64,000 nucleotides of DNA from Dioscorea cayenensis subsp. rotundata (taxonomy: Eukaryota; Streptophyta; Magnoliopsida; Dioscoreales; Dioscoreaceae). A model generated the notes under the pieces. That model was given only the letters and a program-made list of their open reading frames with translations. It had not been told where the DNA came from and searched no databases. Within the stretch, counting starts at the first letter, position 1. The number at the start of each line of letters is the position of its first letter. Both the position numbers and the translations under genes were made by a program. The DNA is taken from positions 1-64,000 of the forward strand of contig NC_052498.1 in NCBI RefSeq assembly GCF_009730915.1. Direction: 5' to 3'. This document shows positions 13,195-25,437 of this stretch, one piece after another.

Positions 13195-13700
13195 ACATTA
13201 TAGTTTTAAATGTTGTTTGCGAAGAGATCAGTCAAATGTGCCGGTGGATATAATTATAGTTTGAAAAATAAGTCTAAGAAGAAAATGAAGTGAATTCTTT
13301 CTCCGGCATCTAGCTAGGGTTAGGGTTTGAGAAAATAGATGAAGCTAGCTTTTGTACTTAATTTTTAAAAATTTTTATTTGAAAAATATATAATGAGTAT
13401 ATATTATATATCTATTTATCAGTTAATACTTCATATTTTTATGTTTTATTGATATTTAAACATAAAGTCCTCGAATAGTATAATACCTTACAAGCTTGTG
13501 CAATTTGTCACTTATGATGATGAAATTTGCACAAAAATATATTGGTGTACATGTTATATTTATGTACTAAATATGTCTAGCTGAATATTATGCTATATAT
13601 ATATATATATATATATATATTTACATATGTACTTCTTGTTCCCTAACAACCATCTTAAGTAACTAATTAACCATAATCCTCTTTTTCTTTGTTTCATAAT
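13195..13700 (+). repeat. local segmental duplication, copy 1 (upstream of SPL8-like gene)
   Basis: Ordered blocks shared with 14240-14710 at an offset of about 1040-1056 bases: AAGAAGAAAAT, TAGGGTTTG, AAAGTCCTC, ACCTTACAAGCTTGTGCAAT, TATTTATGTACTAAATAT, AATATTATGC and GTTCCCTA. The collinear order supports a duplication rather than chance. Confidence 0.7.
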
Positions 13701-14111
13701 CTTATTAGTACTAATAAATTATAAAATGGTATCAAATAAAAATGGAGATAGTAACCATGCATGCACACTATATATAAACCTTATTAAATTTCATTATAAT
13801 TAAGGGATACTATGTATTTATATTAAGATTTCTTTTTATTTGAAAAACTCTTAAGTTATAATAGTGTAAATCAAATACAAGATTTAGAGCAGTGATAATA
13901 TAATAACACAAAGACGATATAGAAATTAAAATAGTTAATGGGAAAAATAAAAAAACTAAGAATAGAAGAAAAATTAAATAATTCAATAATTAAGATATGA
14001 TTATTTTGGGATTAACTCTCTTTTGTGTGTGGAGAAGATCATCGGTTAACATCTTTAAATCTTTAATTAATGTCAACCTGTTTTACATGTACAAATTGAT
14101 TGTTAACCAAA

Positions 14112-14146
<35 letters not shown>

Positions 14147-14239
14147 TGATGATGATGAGTACTTGTCTTATTGTGTAGTTTCAACCGTGTATGTTTGATT
14201 AATAAGACAAAATATCAACTTGTCAAGCTATGTATAATA

Positions 14240-14710
14240 TTTTTGAATTTTATCAAGAAAAAGAGTCAATTTTGGCATTATATATATATATATATAGTTT
14301 ATGAAATAAGTATAAGAAGAAAATTGAGTTAATGAATTTCTTTTCGTCACCGGCTACGATTAGGGTTTTGGAAGGAGAAACAACTTTGTAATTTCTTAGT
14401 TACATGGTAGCTCTTATGCATGCATGAGATAATAAAAAAATCATGGTTAAACCATTTTTTTTAGAATTATTTATTGATCAATTCTTTATTAATTCTATAT
14501 TTTATTCATATTAAAACACAAAGTCCTCCAATGGTATACCTTACAAGCTTGTGCAATTAACCATCATGTACATTAATTTGTATTTATGTACTAAATATAT
14601 CTCTCTAGTTAAATATTATGCCCTATATACTTCTAGTTCCCTACCTAATTAACAATATTCCTTTTAAGTTGCTAGCCTTAATTCCTCTTTGTTTATAATT
14701 AACCTGACTT
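14240..14710 (+). repeat. local segmental duplication, copy 2
   Basis: This is the partner of 13195-13700, collinear and in the same orientation, with substitutions and indels throughout. It lies about 1.8-2.2 kb upstream of the SPL8-like start codon. Confidence 0.7.
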
Positions 14711-15730
14711 ACTAGTGTTACCAAAGGTAAACCAAATATAGTTTTTTTTTTAAAAAAATTCAATAAGGCTAACCCTAATTTTTTTAATAAAAAGTAGAGC
14801 TAATTAAAGCCACCAGTAATTTCTAAATTTTTGTCTTTATATACTTATACACTTAAAATATTAAAGTATTTATTTTAATCGGTGACTATACGAATTTATT
14901 CCTTTAGTTCACATAAGGTGAAGGAATCAAAATAAATAATTAAAATAGTATAATTAGAGAATAAATATATAAATATTTTTTTAAACTCAAATTAAAACAA
15001 ATAATGATCCAAATTTCATTATCAATTGGTGAATTTAACTTGAAATTTTTAATACAATATCACAATAAGAATTTTTTTTATACGGACAAGTTACTTAGAA
15101 ATGTGCACAGATATGGAATTAATCCTTCATTACATCTATGCTTTTATCATATGTGAGCTGATATTTTTAATCCCATTTCTTCAACATAATACAAAAACTT
15201 AAATAAATAAAAAGAAAAAAAAACCCTAATACCAATAGACGGCGAAATGGTCATTAGCGTCACACCTATATTTCACAAATTAATCTCTCACAAGTAAAAA
15301 AACATAAATACATGACGAGTAATCATCTTAGTATGTTCATTGATTAAAAATCTATAAACGTTGATGTAGGCCGTTGGAATTAAATCCAACGGTTATGCAC
15401 TATACAAAAAACAGTATCATTGAGTTTATGAAAAGTAAGATATACAGTATTTTGATCTCAATCGTTCAATTAATTGCAGCACAATATCTAAAACAATATG
15501 AACTATCCAACCTTAATTCCACTATACATATCACAACCATTTTATAAACAAAACCTAAACTAATAAATCCAACTAACTTTAATTGGTACTGTGCTCAACT
15601 TCAGACATTCTACAAATGTCAGCAGTTGAAGTCATATATATATATACATACATATATTAATATATATACTCTACAAATTAAAAGAGTTAGAAGCTTTGAA
15701 GCTTCAAAGTTACAAAAGACCAAATCAAGG

Positions 15731-15911
15731 TCAACCATTGGATAGCCCAATGGTATGACATCAAAGTGTAAAGGGGAGGTCATAGGTTCAAATCTCTCCC
15801 CAACAAGATCGTCATTCGATCTTGTTTATACATCGCTCATCCGAATTTTCATATTATTATACATCAGGGGTTTATGATCTGTTATAGTCTGTTTATATTA
15901 AAAAGAAAAAA
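15731..15911 (+). mobile_element. tRNA-derived SINE
   Basis: It has a pol III A-box match (TAGCCCAATGG, 15743-15753) and a B-box match (GGTTCAAATCT, 15785-15795) spaced as in a tRNA. A unique body follows, ending in an A-rich tail (AAAAAGAAAAAAA) at 15899-15911. No clear target-site duplication was found, so the ends are approximate. Confidence 0.7.
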
Positions 15912-16025
15912 ACGCTTGTCGTCTATTATTCAAAAAGAGGTTAACACAAGAGTCAAAGCTCCCTAGATCACATCTAACACCCACTCCTTGACACAATGTG
16001 GTCCTCTTGATATCACACTATCAAC

Positions 16026-16045
16026 TCTCTCTCTCTCTCTCTCTC
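16026..16045. repeat. (CT)n tract
   Basis: CT dinucleotide run in the pyrimidine-rich region before the SPL8-like gene. Such tracts are common in plant core promoters and leaders. Confidence 0.8.
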
Positions 16046-16364
16046 ACCATATAATCACTATTCTCTTAAAGAAAAAGATTGAAAACTAATTATCTGTAAT
16101 CCCTTTCTTGGCCTCTCTCTTGTACCTATCTTCTTTAATTCTCATCTCAAACTCTTCTCTTTCTCTCGACACATATATCTGCACGGATTATATATTCCTG
16201 CCCTTGCATTACTTCAGAATCCAATTCTTCAGACCTCCATGATTTTGCTTTTCCTTCTCCCATCAGTGCCCTCTCTATCTGCAGCAGTAATTATCTTCTC
16301 AGCCTCTGCACCAACTGCACCTCCTTCAGCTGTTCTCCATCTTCTCCTTTTCTCTCTTTATCTA

Positions 16365-16409
16365 TCTATCTATCTACCTATCTATCTATATATATATATA
16401 TATATATAG
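16365..16409. repeat. (TCTA)n/(TA)n compound microsatellite
   Basis: Repeated TCTA units pass into a TA run, ending about 70 bases before the SPL8-like start codon. Confidence 0.85.
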
Positions 16410-16479
16410 TTCTTCTTGTATAAATATATATATGACCTTGTTCTTCTTTGCTTTTTAGGGTGCTTGTTGTTATTAGAGG

Positions 16480-17514
16480 ATGATGAACAGGCATGGTTCT
16501 ATTGACTCATATCATGTCCCTTCTATCATGTCCTTTGCTGGCCTTGAAGCCACTTCTCAAAAGCACCAGCAAAGCAGCAGCATCTGGGACTATGAGACTA
16601 CTACTTCAACAACAACATCAGCAACAACAACCAATGCAAACACACACCAAAACCATCCTTACTTGTTCACTAACACCACCACCACCAACAACAACACTCA
16701 GTTCTTGGATTGCACCCCTCAACTGTTCTTACCAGCTTCTAACTTGCCTTTTTACGCTCCTGCACCGCCTCCGGTGATACCGAATTACTGCGAGGATGAG
16801 CTCATCGCCGTCGGGGGACGTATCGGGTTGAACTTAGGCCGTCGGACTTATTTCTCCTCTGGTGATGCTTTAGCTCTTGGGAGACTTTGGGGCAGGTCTA
16901 GAGGATGGGTATGCTTTCGGCCACCACCCTCCGCCTCGTTGTCAAGCCGACGGTTGTGGTGCCGATCTCTCCGGTGCTAAACACTACCATAGAAGGCACA
17001 AGGTTTGTGAGTTTCATTCCAAGGCTGCTGTTGTTCTCTTTGCTGGTGGAGTGCAACAAAGGTTCTGCCAACAATGCAGCAGGTAATTCATCAGCTAGCA
17101 TAAATTAAAACTCTTTGAATTTGTAATAATATATCTTTGATCATGATTTCATGCTTAATTTAAATGGAATTAGTTTTATGAATAATTGAATGACTTTTGC
17201 TGATTTCTTATTAGTTTAATTATGTGTGTTTCTATTTCCTTAACAAAGGTTCCATGTGCTATCGGAGTTCGACGAGACAAAAAGGAGCTGCAGGAAGCGT
17301 CTCGCAGATCATAATCGTCGAAGAAGAAAGCCGAAACCCCATCAATCATCTTCATCCAATTCCCCGTCTCAAAAAACCAAACCTTCTCCGCCGAAACCGT
17401 CTCCAAAACATCCTCGTAAGTAATCTTCAATTTCCGTCTAACATGGTATCAGAGCTTAATTAATTTTTCTTTTCCGTTCTTCTTCAACAGAAGAAAGCAG
17501 CAAAAAAGAAATCA

Positions 17515-17546
<32 letters not shown>

Positions 17547-17774
17547 CAGTTCAAGAATGATCCATCTTTGTCTCTTGGAGGACTTGAAAGGGTTAATAGT
17601 TATAACAATGAAAGCATGGATGTTTCACAACAAGAACTCTTCTCTAATGACTTCTTTAACAATCAGAGTCTCTTGTGTTCCACTTCCAATGAAGATTCAA
17701 GATCTAGAGATGCAGGCCAAAGCAGTCTTCTCCAGCTTGGCCAAGCAGCCATGTTCAGTATGGACTTTATATGA
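16480..17774 (+). CDS. SPL8: SPL8-like SBP-box transcription factor, frame slip in exon 1
   Basis: Exons are 16480-17082, 17249-17415 and 17491-17774. The start is [13 protein letters not shown] Thr/Asn-rich region leads to [20 protein letters not shown], the block found before the SBP domain in SPL8 and rice LIGULELESS1. The SBP domain then reads [30 protein letters not shown] and [10 protein letters not shown], and after the intron [20 protein letters not shown]. This gives both zinc sites and the bipartite nuclear signal. The intron inside the SBP domain (QQCS-R/FH) is family-typical. The upstream block and the SBP domain are in different frames; the switch falls at about 16897-16912 and no plausible intron explains it. 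The rest is intact, about 350 residues if the frame is restored. The C-terminus has a His/Asn run and ends FSMDFI. I saw no miR156 site, as expected for SPL8. The family acts in anther, ligule and trichome development. Confidence 0.9.
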
Positions 17775-20111
17775 TATGTTCTCAAGAACCTTTTCGGCTT
17801 TTTTCGGTCCTTCAATTCTCTCTCCTTAAGCTTTCTCACCCTTTGGTTTCAATAATTTTAATCAAAGTTCAGTTCATGTAGTGGAAGAATAAATCCTAGA
17901 GAAGTTTAGATGTATGTTAGGGCCAAAGGTGAAAGAAAGCTTGTTAATTTGTTGCCTTTTAATCTGATTATCATCATCAGTTTAGACTTTGATATTACTC
18001 TTTGATTTGAATAAAAGTTGAAACTAATGCTTGATATATATATATATATATATATATGACCATATGGATCAAAAGACCATTAATACTGCATTTCTTCTCC
18101 TTCATTAACATGATAATTAACATCTAATGCTTAATGACAAGTCTAGTTCACTCTCTTCATGTTGTCATCTTTCTTCCAAAAGATAATTTTTTGGTTGAAA
18201 TTAATGTTGCATTCTCGAAGTTTTCTGAATTTTGTACAGTTTATGAAGTTCAAAACTACCTGAAAAATGGAGTTTGAGGTTTGAGGATATATATATATAT
18301 AGACTAAATTAGAATTATATATAAACTAAGCTTTGAATATTTCATTTGCAGTGTGTAAATGATCACTTCATGTTAATTACAGCAGCATTATATTATTCTT
18401 CACAGATGATTTTTGTATGATTTTTTTCTTCCAATTGATCCATAAACTTGAAAACCTCATTTACATGAACCTGATTCAGAAATTAGGGGAAAAATTAATG
18501 TATCAGTTTTAAAGTGAGAAGTTTAATTAGATGCATGGAAGTAGAGAGGAATAGAATAATAAAATAACAGAGAAGTCACCTGAGAACTCTTCTCTGCATA
18601 ATATTGATGATGTTCATGAAGTCTTCTTCTTTTTCTCATATTGTTTTATCCGTCCCAGAAGGATGTTGGATATTGTTAAACTTTTGGGGAATATATATAT
18701 ATATATATATATAGGCAGAGCAAACACTTCCCCTTTTTATTATTTATTTATTTATTTATTTATGATATATCAAGATATTAATTTGTATTTATATAACATT
18801 AGTATCAAATAACATTAGAAAAAGCATGTAGAGTCTCTTATTCAGTAGTTCTTTGATCTTCTTTGCTCGAGTGATACACGAGTTTGAATTTTTGTTCTAG
18901 TGATAAACTCGATTAAATTGTGTTTTTTAAAACAAATTAGAAAAAACTCTAAATTGGAACATCAAAAAAATATATATATATATATATTATATTTATGGTT
19001 ATCAGATAGAACAAATAATATATTTATTGCTCAACGATGGAGGGTTGGAATCCGAAACCCTTTTACATTTTAATAAATATATATATATATATATATTGTA
19101 AAAAAAGTTTTTCTAGTATGTTGCAATAATTAATTATTACTTTTACCCACCAAATGTCATTGATTAGTTGAAGAGTGTACACCAATGCAAAAGTAGTTGG
19201 CTTTTAAAAAATAAACAAAAGTAAGAAACAATTGTAGTAATTTTAGACAAGACACAACTCAAAAACCAACTGGATGAAAAAGTAGTCTACTTCACATAAC
19301 CTTTTACATTTCCAAATTCCCTACTAACCCAATCATTGATTCAATTCAGATGCAAAAAAGAAAAAAGAGATCTTTCTTCTTACATGCATGCCATTACCAT
19401 ATATATATATATATATATATATTAAGAATAAATATGGATGTGCATGTAACAAAATGGCTATATATATATATCGTTAAAAAACATGAATACTTTACATAAT
19501 AGACCCGGTGTCAATAACCAATAAAATTGGTTGGTTTAATGATATTTTTCTACTCTGTCACTGTCACCATAGCTTGTTTTGGTTTTGTCAACTGAAAATA
19601 TTTATTTATATATTTATTTTTCAAACCAAAAAGGAAATTTATTGATGAAAGAACTATCAATACAAACCTAATTAATTATAGCTGTTGCACAAGTAACATC
19701 AGCCATAGCCAAACCAGCAAAATACTTGAAAAAAAAAAGTATTTATTATTCTTCATTAAATGACTTTGTTGATTTTAGTCTTTTGATTTCGTCATGTGAG
19801 CATGCTCAGATGAGAATGATATGCCATCTGATTTGACCTTTAGTGACTAATAGATTGATTAAAATGAACATAAGCTATATAATTAATAGATTACAACAAA
19901 CATTTTTCTTGAATTAAAAGATAAACTTGTGAAGAAGAGTCTTGAGTTTAGGTACACCAATAGTGGCTAAAACTTTCTATGGAGGGATGTGTTCATCTCT
20001 AGTCCTAACAATGAGTCCATTGACTTACATCCGAGGACACCAAAATTACATAATGTTAACCCTTGTTAAAAAAATAATAATAATAAACCATTGATTTATT
20101 TAAATAAAAGT
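17775..20111. other. AT-rich spacer downstream of the SPL8-like gene
   Basis: Probable 3' untranslated sequence comes first, then (TA)n tracts (18035-18057, 18691-18713, 19076-19096, 19400-19421). At 19618-19670 there is an AATTTATTGATGAAAG-type stretch that resembles LINE 3' ends on the minus strand. No gene is seen. Confidence 0.5.
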
Positions 20112-21566
20112 TGTTAAGTCTGATGATGTGGATTGACATTATATGACAAGCCAAGTGGTGTCATGGCAAGAGGATGATGACGTGGCATGTGGTGACTCAT
20201 CAAAGGAAAAGATGACTAGGATGATGATGTGGCAAAGAATGTTATCATGAAGATCAAGGTAGAGATGAAGGTGGAGATTTGATTAAGATCTAGATTTAAT
20301 AGATATTTCTCTCAATATAATCATGTGATGATAAACTATTTTTGGAAAGTGCATCAAGACTATAGGATCTTTTCTAGAAGGCAAGTTTTATTTTAGATAT
20401 GATTATCTATCCTTGGTAAGATCCGGGATGATAATTCATATCTTTGATAGAGCTCCTTTTTAGAAAGATCTATTTGAAGAGAGAGGAATATTCTATTATT
20501 GGCAAGAGTTCAAGATCATGAAGATTATTTGAAGCTATTAGAAGACACAAGTAAAACTTTGGTATGAAGCTATTTGAAGACAGAAAGATTTAGTTTGGTG
20601 TGAAGCTATTTGAAGACACAAACTAAATAAGGTAAAGACATACCAAGGAGATCATCAAGACCATATTTAGCATTACTATATTGAAGGAAGATTCAAAAGC
20701 TATCTATAGACGGAACTATTTATGGAGACTAGTCATATGAGGAGATTGATTGAAGATTGCATAAGATATGATTAGAGATTTGAAGATCCAAGCATGGATG
20801 ATTAAAGATCATGCTTAAAGATATTGAAGGCAAAACTTGGATGAAGACAAGATCAAGTTTAGTAATAATATTTCCATGAGTCAAACGAAGATCATTTAGA
20901 AGACCAAACTTGGGCCAAGTTTGGAAAGAAAGATCGGGAGATCTTCGGTGGCTATCTTCGATAGGATGGTCACGTGTGCCTTGGTGGGCACGTCCCTCGG
21001 GAGAGGGAGACTTTCTGAAGTGACTAGAGGAAGGAAGCAGCTGCAGGCAGGAGGAGCTCGGGTCGAGTCAACTGCTACGAGGTGGACTGAAGGAACCGGG
21101 AGGTTGAAGGTCGCAGATTCGGGTGGATCTGGCTAGAACTCGGTCATGTTCAGTAAGGTGGGCCATGTTGCAACTAGGTGTTGCAACATCTAACTTTGGA
21201 AGGTGTCCAAGTTAGGAAGCCGCGGAGAATTCTAAAAGAGGTAACTGTATGAGACGTCAGTGCGTCTATATAAGAGATCCTGCTTGAAGATTTAGGATGG
21301 AGCCAACAAGTGAGAGACTCTTCGGTGAGAGTTGAGTGTGTGGCCGTCAGGCAATCTTGAGAGCATATTCTTTGTATTGAGAAAGTGAGTGAGTGTTGTA
21401 CTCCTTGTTCCTATACCTCTTTTAGTGGATTGTTTCTCCGGGCCTGGCCCCCCAGATGTAGGCAAGGTTGTGCCGAACTGGGTTACCAATTTGCTTGTCT
21501 CCTTTATCTTGCTTTAATTATGTGTGAGTGTTTAATCTTTGAGTGAGTTTTTGAGTGAACTTAACA
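20112..21566 (+). mobile_element. solo LTR of an LTR retrotransposon (about 1455 bp)
   Basis: It begins TGTTAAGT and ends ACTTAACA, an inverted TG...CA terminus. It contains a TATA box (TATATAAG, 21267-21274), followed about 170 bases later by the R-U5 style block typical of plant LTRs (GGATTGTTTCTCCGGGCC, then CAGATGTAGGCAAGGTT and GCCGAACTGGGTTACC). No gag-pol follows, and no primer-binding site for tRNA-Met is present just after the end. A solo LTR left by recombination is therefore the simplest reading. A 5-bp target duplication is not evident (AAAGT on the left, CATCA on the right), so it may be a rearranged or old copy. Its GC content is higher than that of its surroundings. Confidence 0.75.
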
Positions 21567-22436
21567 CATCACACCCCCACCGGAACAATCAAAAGCAATC
21601 ATAAAAAGGTGCATCAAAGGATTATAATCTAAAATATATATATATGGTATTTAAAAAAATTAGATAAAACATGTTCACTCAAATAAAAAAAACAAAACAG
21701 ACAAATCATATATTATTAAGCGTCAAAGGATTATAATCTTAAAAAATAAATTATATAAATTATTTTTTAAAAAAAAAGATAAAACATGTTGCCTCAAATA
21801 AATTAAAGAACAAAATAGACAAATAGCATATAAGAAAAACAGAAAATATCTCAGCAGAAAGACATGAAAAAATATTATAAGATAAAATAAAACACAGGTA
21901 TTACCATATCCACTAATGGTAAAAGCTGTGCGATAGAAAAAAAAAAGTTAAATAAAAAGATGACTAAAAATAGTAGATGGACAAAACACATAATCATCCA
22001 TCCATAACAGCACCTTTAATTAAGCATCTTATCTATTTTTCTAAATCCACTGAAGATTGCTATGACATAGCTATTATATTAATGTTGAAATCAAAGCAAC
22101 CTTCCAATAAATAAATAAGCTTGTATTAAAGATGCACACAGAAGTGAAGTGACTGCATAAATATATCTGTGTTTTTATCATGTCTGAGCTAAAGTTCAAA
22201 CTTATCTCAGCGTCAAGTATACAAACATCCTACAGAAGAGATCCGATCATTGGCACACTTAAAATATATGATTTATATTTTAGTTATCCCAATTTATATA
22301 CATATATGTGTGTGTAATATCTCTTCTTGCATAACTTAGACACTACATTTATGTTGGATTCTTGCATGAATGAAAGAGAACCTGAGAGATGAAAGAATAC
22401 AGACCACACAAAGACAAAATATAATAATATATATAT

Positions 22437-22474
<38 letters not shown>

Positions 22475-23330
22475 GAATGGATAGATACTTGAAAGATACC
22501 TTCAGTTCACATGCAGTACAAATTAAGAGCAGCATCAAAAGACAATGAAGGCTCACATGCAGTAAGATACCACCATAAATTACTGCATTTCTATATCTTC
22601 TGTTGCCATTGTTGGGCCCCAATTCAGCTTGGAATTTAACTCATTTAACTTCATTTGAAGCTTCATATCTTGTTGATTCTTATGTGGATGCACATTGCAC
22701 AATCATTTATCATGTGTAGTATTTATTGTTTTCTAACTTTATATATTTATAAATATATATATATATAGTTTTACTGATTGGTGTCTTACTTATTAAGGTC
22801 AGTGGTTGTTGTGGTGAGTTAATGTCATGGTGATTGATACATTTGTTCAGATGCTTGAAAAGTCAGTTGATGGACATTGAATGTGAAAAAACTTTTACAA
22901 AAAAAAATTAATGAGTTTTTGGATCATTGATTAATTTAGAAAATAGATTCTAACATAACTTTCATCTCTATCTATTTTTATTTTTAATAATTAGTAACAT
23001 TTTACCATGGATTTCAGTGTATATTAGTAAATTAATAGTGAAAAGTTGGCATAACATCAAACAAATAACACAATTAATAAATAAGTTTTATTTAATCTTT
23101 ATATAATAAAATAGAATTAGAAAGGAGAGTTATGTACTTTATTCTTATATTAAATTTAAATAAAACTTTAAAAGTATATTAGTAACTAATGTATCTAAAT
23201 TTAATGTGTTATACATGTGATTGAACTTGAATCAACTCAAATAAAATATAAAAAATAATTTTAAAAAAATGGCTAAACTATTAATTTATTAAATAAACAA
23301 GAAAAGCAAACAAAAGAAATTACTTGGCTT
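21567..23330. other. AT-rich spacer with a tandem duplication and a (GA)n tract
   Basis: No gene is seen. A two-copy direct repeat lies at about 21610-21835 (TCAAAGGATTATAATCT at 21612 and again about 111 bases later, with a shared GATAAAACATGTT). A (GA)n run lies at 22439-22471. Confidence 0.6.
22439..22471. repeat. (GA)n microsatellite
   Basis: About 16 GA units without interruption. Confidence 0.95.
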
Positions 23331-25397
23331 TGCTTTAAAGGTTGATTTTGCTAAAGCTTTTGATTCATTAGACTGGAACTTTCTCCTTGAAATTCTCGAA
23401 GCTAGAGGTTTTGGCAACCGTTGGATTTCTTAGATACACACCATTCTCAATACTGCCAAAACACAAATTCTCATTAATGGAACACCTCGGGGGTATATCC
23501 GATGCAAAAGAGGATTAAGACAAGATGATTTAATTGTTTTTTCTGCTGGTGGACATGATGATCTCAAAATCATTAAATTATTACTTTATCTCTTTGAAGG
23601 TTGTTCTGGTCTTTCAATTAATTTTTCAAAGAGCTGTCTTTACTCCACAAATTTTGGTTACAAACCTCACTCATCTTCAACTAGAATTCTCAATTGCAAT
23701 AAGGATTGTCTACCCATTACATACCCAGGGTGTTCCCTCTCAGTAGACGTCCCTAGGCGACAGGATTGGACAAGATTAATTGATACCGTCCGCGATAGAC
23801 TTTCACACTGGAAAGCAATTTACCTTTCCCTGGGGGGTCGACTTATCCTTATCAATTATGTACTTTCATCACTCCCAGTGTACTGGATCTCAATATTCAA
23901 ACTTCCTGCTTGGGTTATTCATGAGATCGATAAAATCAGAAGAGACTTCCTTTGGAAGGGCCCGGATCTTGGATTTAAGGGAATTAGATTAATTGCTTGG
24001 AAAAGAATCTGTCGACCTCGTAACATGGGTGGTTGGGGTATTTTGGATTTACAGGTCTTCAACAACGCGTTGCTGGGTAAGTGGTGGTGGAAAATTACAA
24101 CAAAGCCGGTTTCCGGTTGGACCAAGATAATCAATGCCAACTATGCGATTAGAGAAACGCCTGGCATTTTATACCATCAACCACCTAGAAATAAGTCTTT
24201 CTTCTTGTCGGGAATTAATGCCATTCTACCCTCATTTCGATCATGTATTATCAAATCAATTGGGAGTGGTAACGATACACTTTTCTGGTTTGATAGATGG
24301 TTAGAGGGTATATCTCCAAAAGATCGTTGGCCTTTACTCTTTTTGGACTGTTCTTTTCCTTGGATTACAGTCAGACAATTTTTTCATATTCTTAATTCCC
24401 GTGGTAATACTTTCACAACAACCTCCACAGACGATTTTGACATAATTCAAAATTATATTCCGAATTGTTCCAATGATCAAGAGGATTCCTTTCTCTGGTC
24501 ATTGAATAGTAATGGAGCCTTCTCTGTCAAATCTTACTACAACTTTCTTATTGATGGAGGAATCCGCAGTCAACTTCACTCCAAATTCTGGAAGATAAAA
24601 TCACCTAGTAAAATAACCCTATTCTATTGGCTTGCATGGGACAATAAAATTCTGATTCTTGAGAATCTTTTTAAAAAAGGTTGTAATCCAAATGCCACTA
24701 ACACATGTATACTATGTCATAACAACTCAGAATCAGTGGACCACCTTTTCATAAATTGTATTTTCTCATAAAGAATCTGGTCTTACTTTAAATGTTTATT
24801 AGATATTGATACTCTTCCTTCCTCTGTCTCTAATATCCGGACCACCCTGGATCCCTTCTTTGAATCCTACTTCCAGGATTATCTGGGATCTCCGTCTAGA
24901 ACCATCTTCGGAATATCTGGTTGGACGCATAGCAACCGTTTTTTTAATCAAATTCGGGTCTCCCATTTTTTTCTACTCTCTACAAAAGCGACTAATTTGC
25001 TTCTTTCTTGGATTTCTGCAGATGCAGAGGCCCACCAGCAGGAACCCTCAGATGATGTTCAGAGGATTAAAAGATCCCTTAACTTCCTAAGCTCTAGATC
25101 AACCGATCCCGCTGGTGATTCCGTGCATACCTCTAGTCAGGAGTAATCCGCTCTCGTTGTTGTTGGACAGGCCTGTGTCTCTTGATGGTTGACTTCGCCG
25201 GCCTGGCTTGTTATCGTTTCTCTCCTTGTCTTTTCTGTTTTTTTTTTCTTCAGTTCTGATTTGTTTTCCTCATTCGTGGTGAGGAAAACAATCTTTTATT
25301 TTATCTTATGTCTGGTACTTTAATTTTTTTTTGTACTTGTTGTTCACTGTTACCTTCTCTCTTTTACTAATAAATCTGTGGTTTATCCACTTTATTA

Positions 25398-25435
<38 letters not shown>

Positions 25436-25437
25436 GA
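23331..25437 (+). mobile_element. 5'-truncated L1-type LINE, ORF2 3' part, defective
   Basis: From 23341 one frame reads as the reverse transcriptase of a plant L1 element (VDFAKAFDSLDWNFLLEIL), then the thumb region (SHWKAIYLSLGGRLILINYV) and the C-terminal zinc-knuckle domain (FWKIKSPSKITLFYWLAWD, CILCHN). The frame continues to 25146. Defects are a TAG after NRWIS (near 23431), a TAA after NCIFS (near 24769), and a deletion that fuses the GLRQ motif directly to the DD of the YADD active site (about 23517-23530). That deletion removes the PLSP block between them. The 3' end is TAATAAATCTGTGG, then TTTATCCACTTTATT, then an (AAT)n tail at about 25400-25434. It cannot be active. Confidence 0.9.

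Larger units (their letters stand above)
7867..16479. other. long gene-free AT-rich spacer upstream of the SPL8-like gene
   Basis: No coding exon is convincing. It contains many (TA)n microsatellites (8011-8034, 8828-8849, 10777-10815, 11140-11168, 11670-11706, 12437-12461, 13595-13622), LINE 3'-end stubs near 8730 and 9195, and a short tandem repeat near 9656. It also has RY-type CATGCATG clusters at 10525-10558 and 12275-12292, a local duplication (13195-13700 with 14240-14710) and a SINE (15731-15911). The last 450 bases are pyrimidine-rich and are probably the promoter and leader of the SPL8-like gene. Confidence 0.6.

Noticed and set aside
22284-22622. 112-codon minus-strand open frame
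   Set aside because: It is built over the (GA)n microsatellite, giving a Ser/Leu run, with no other support.
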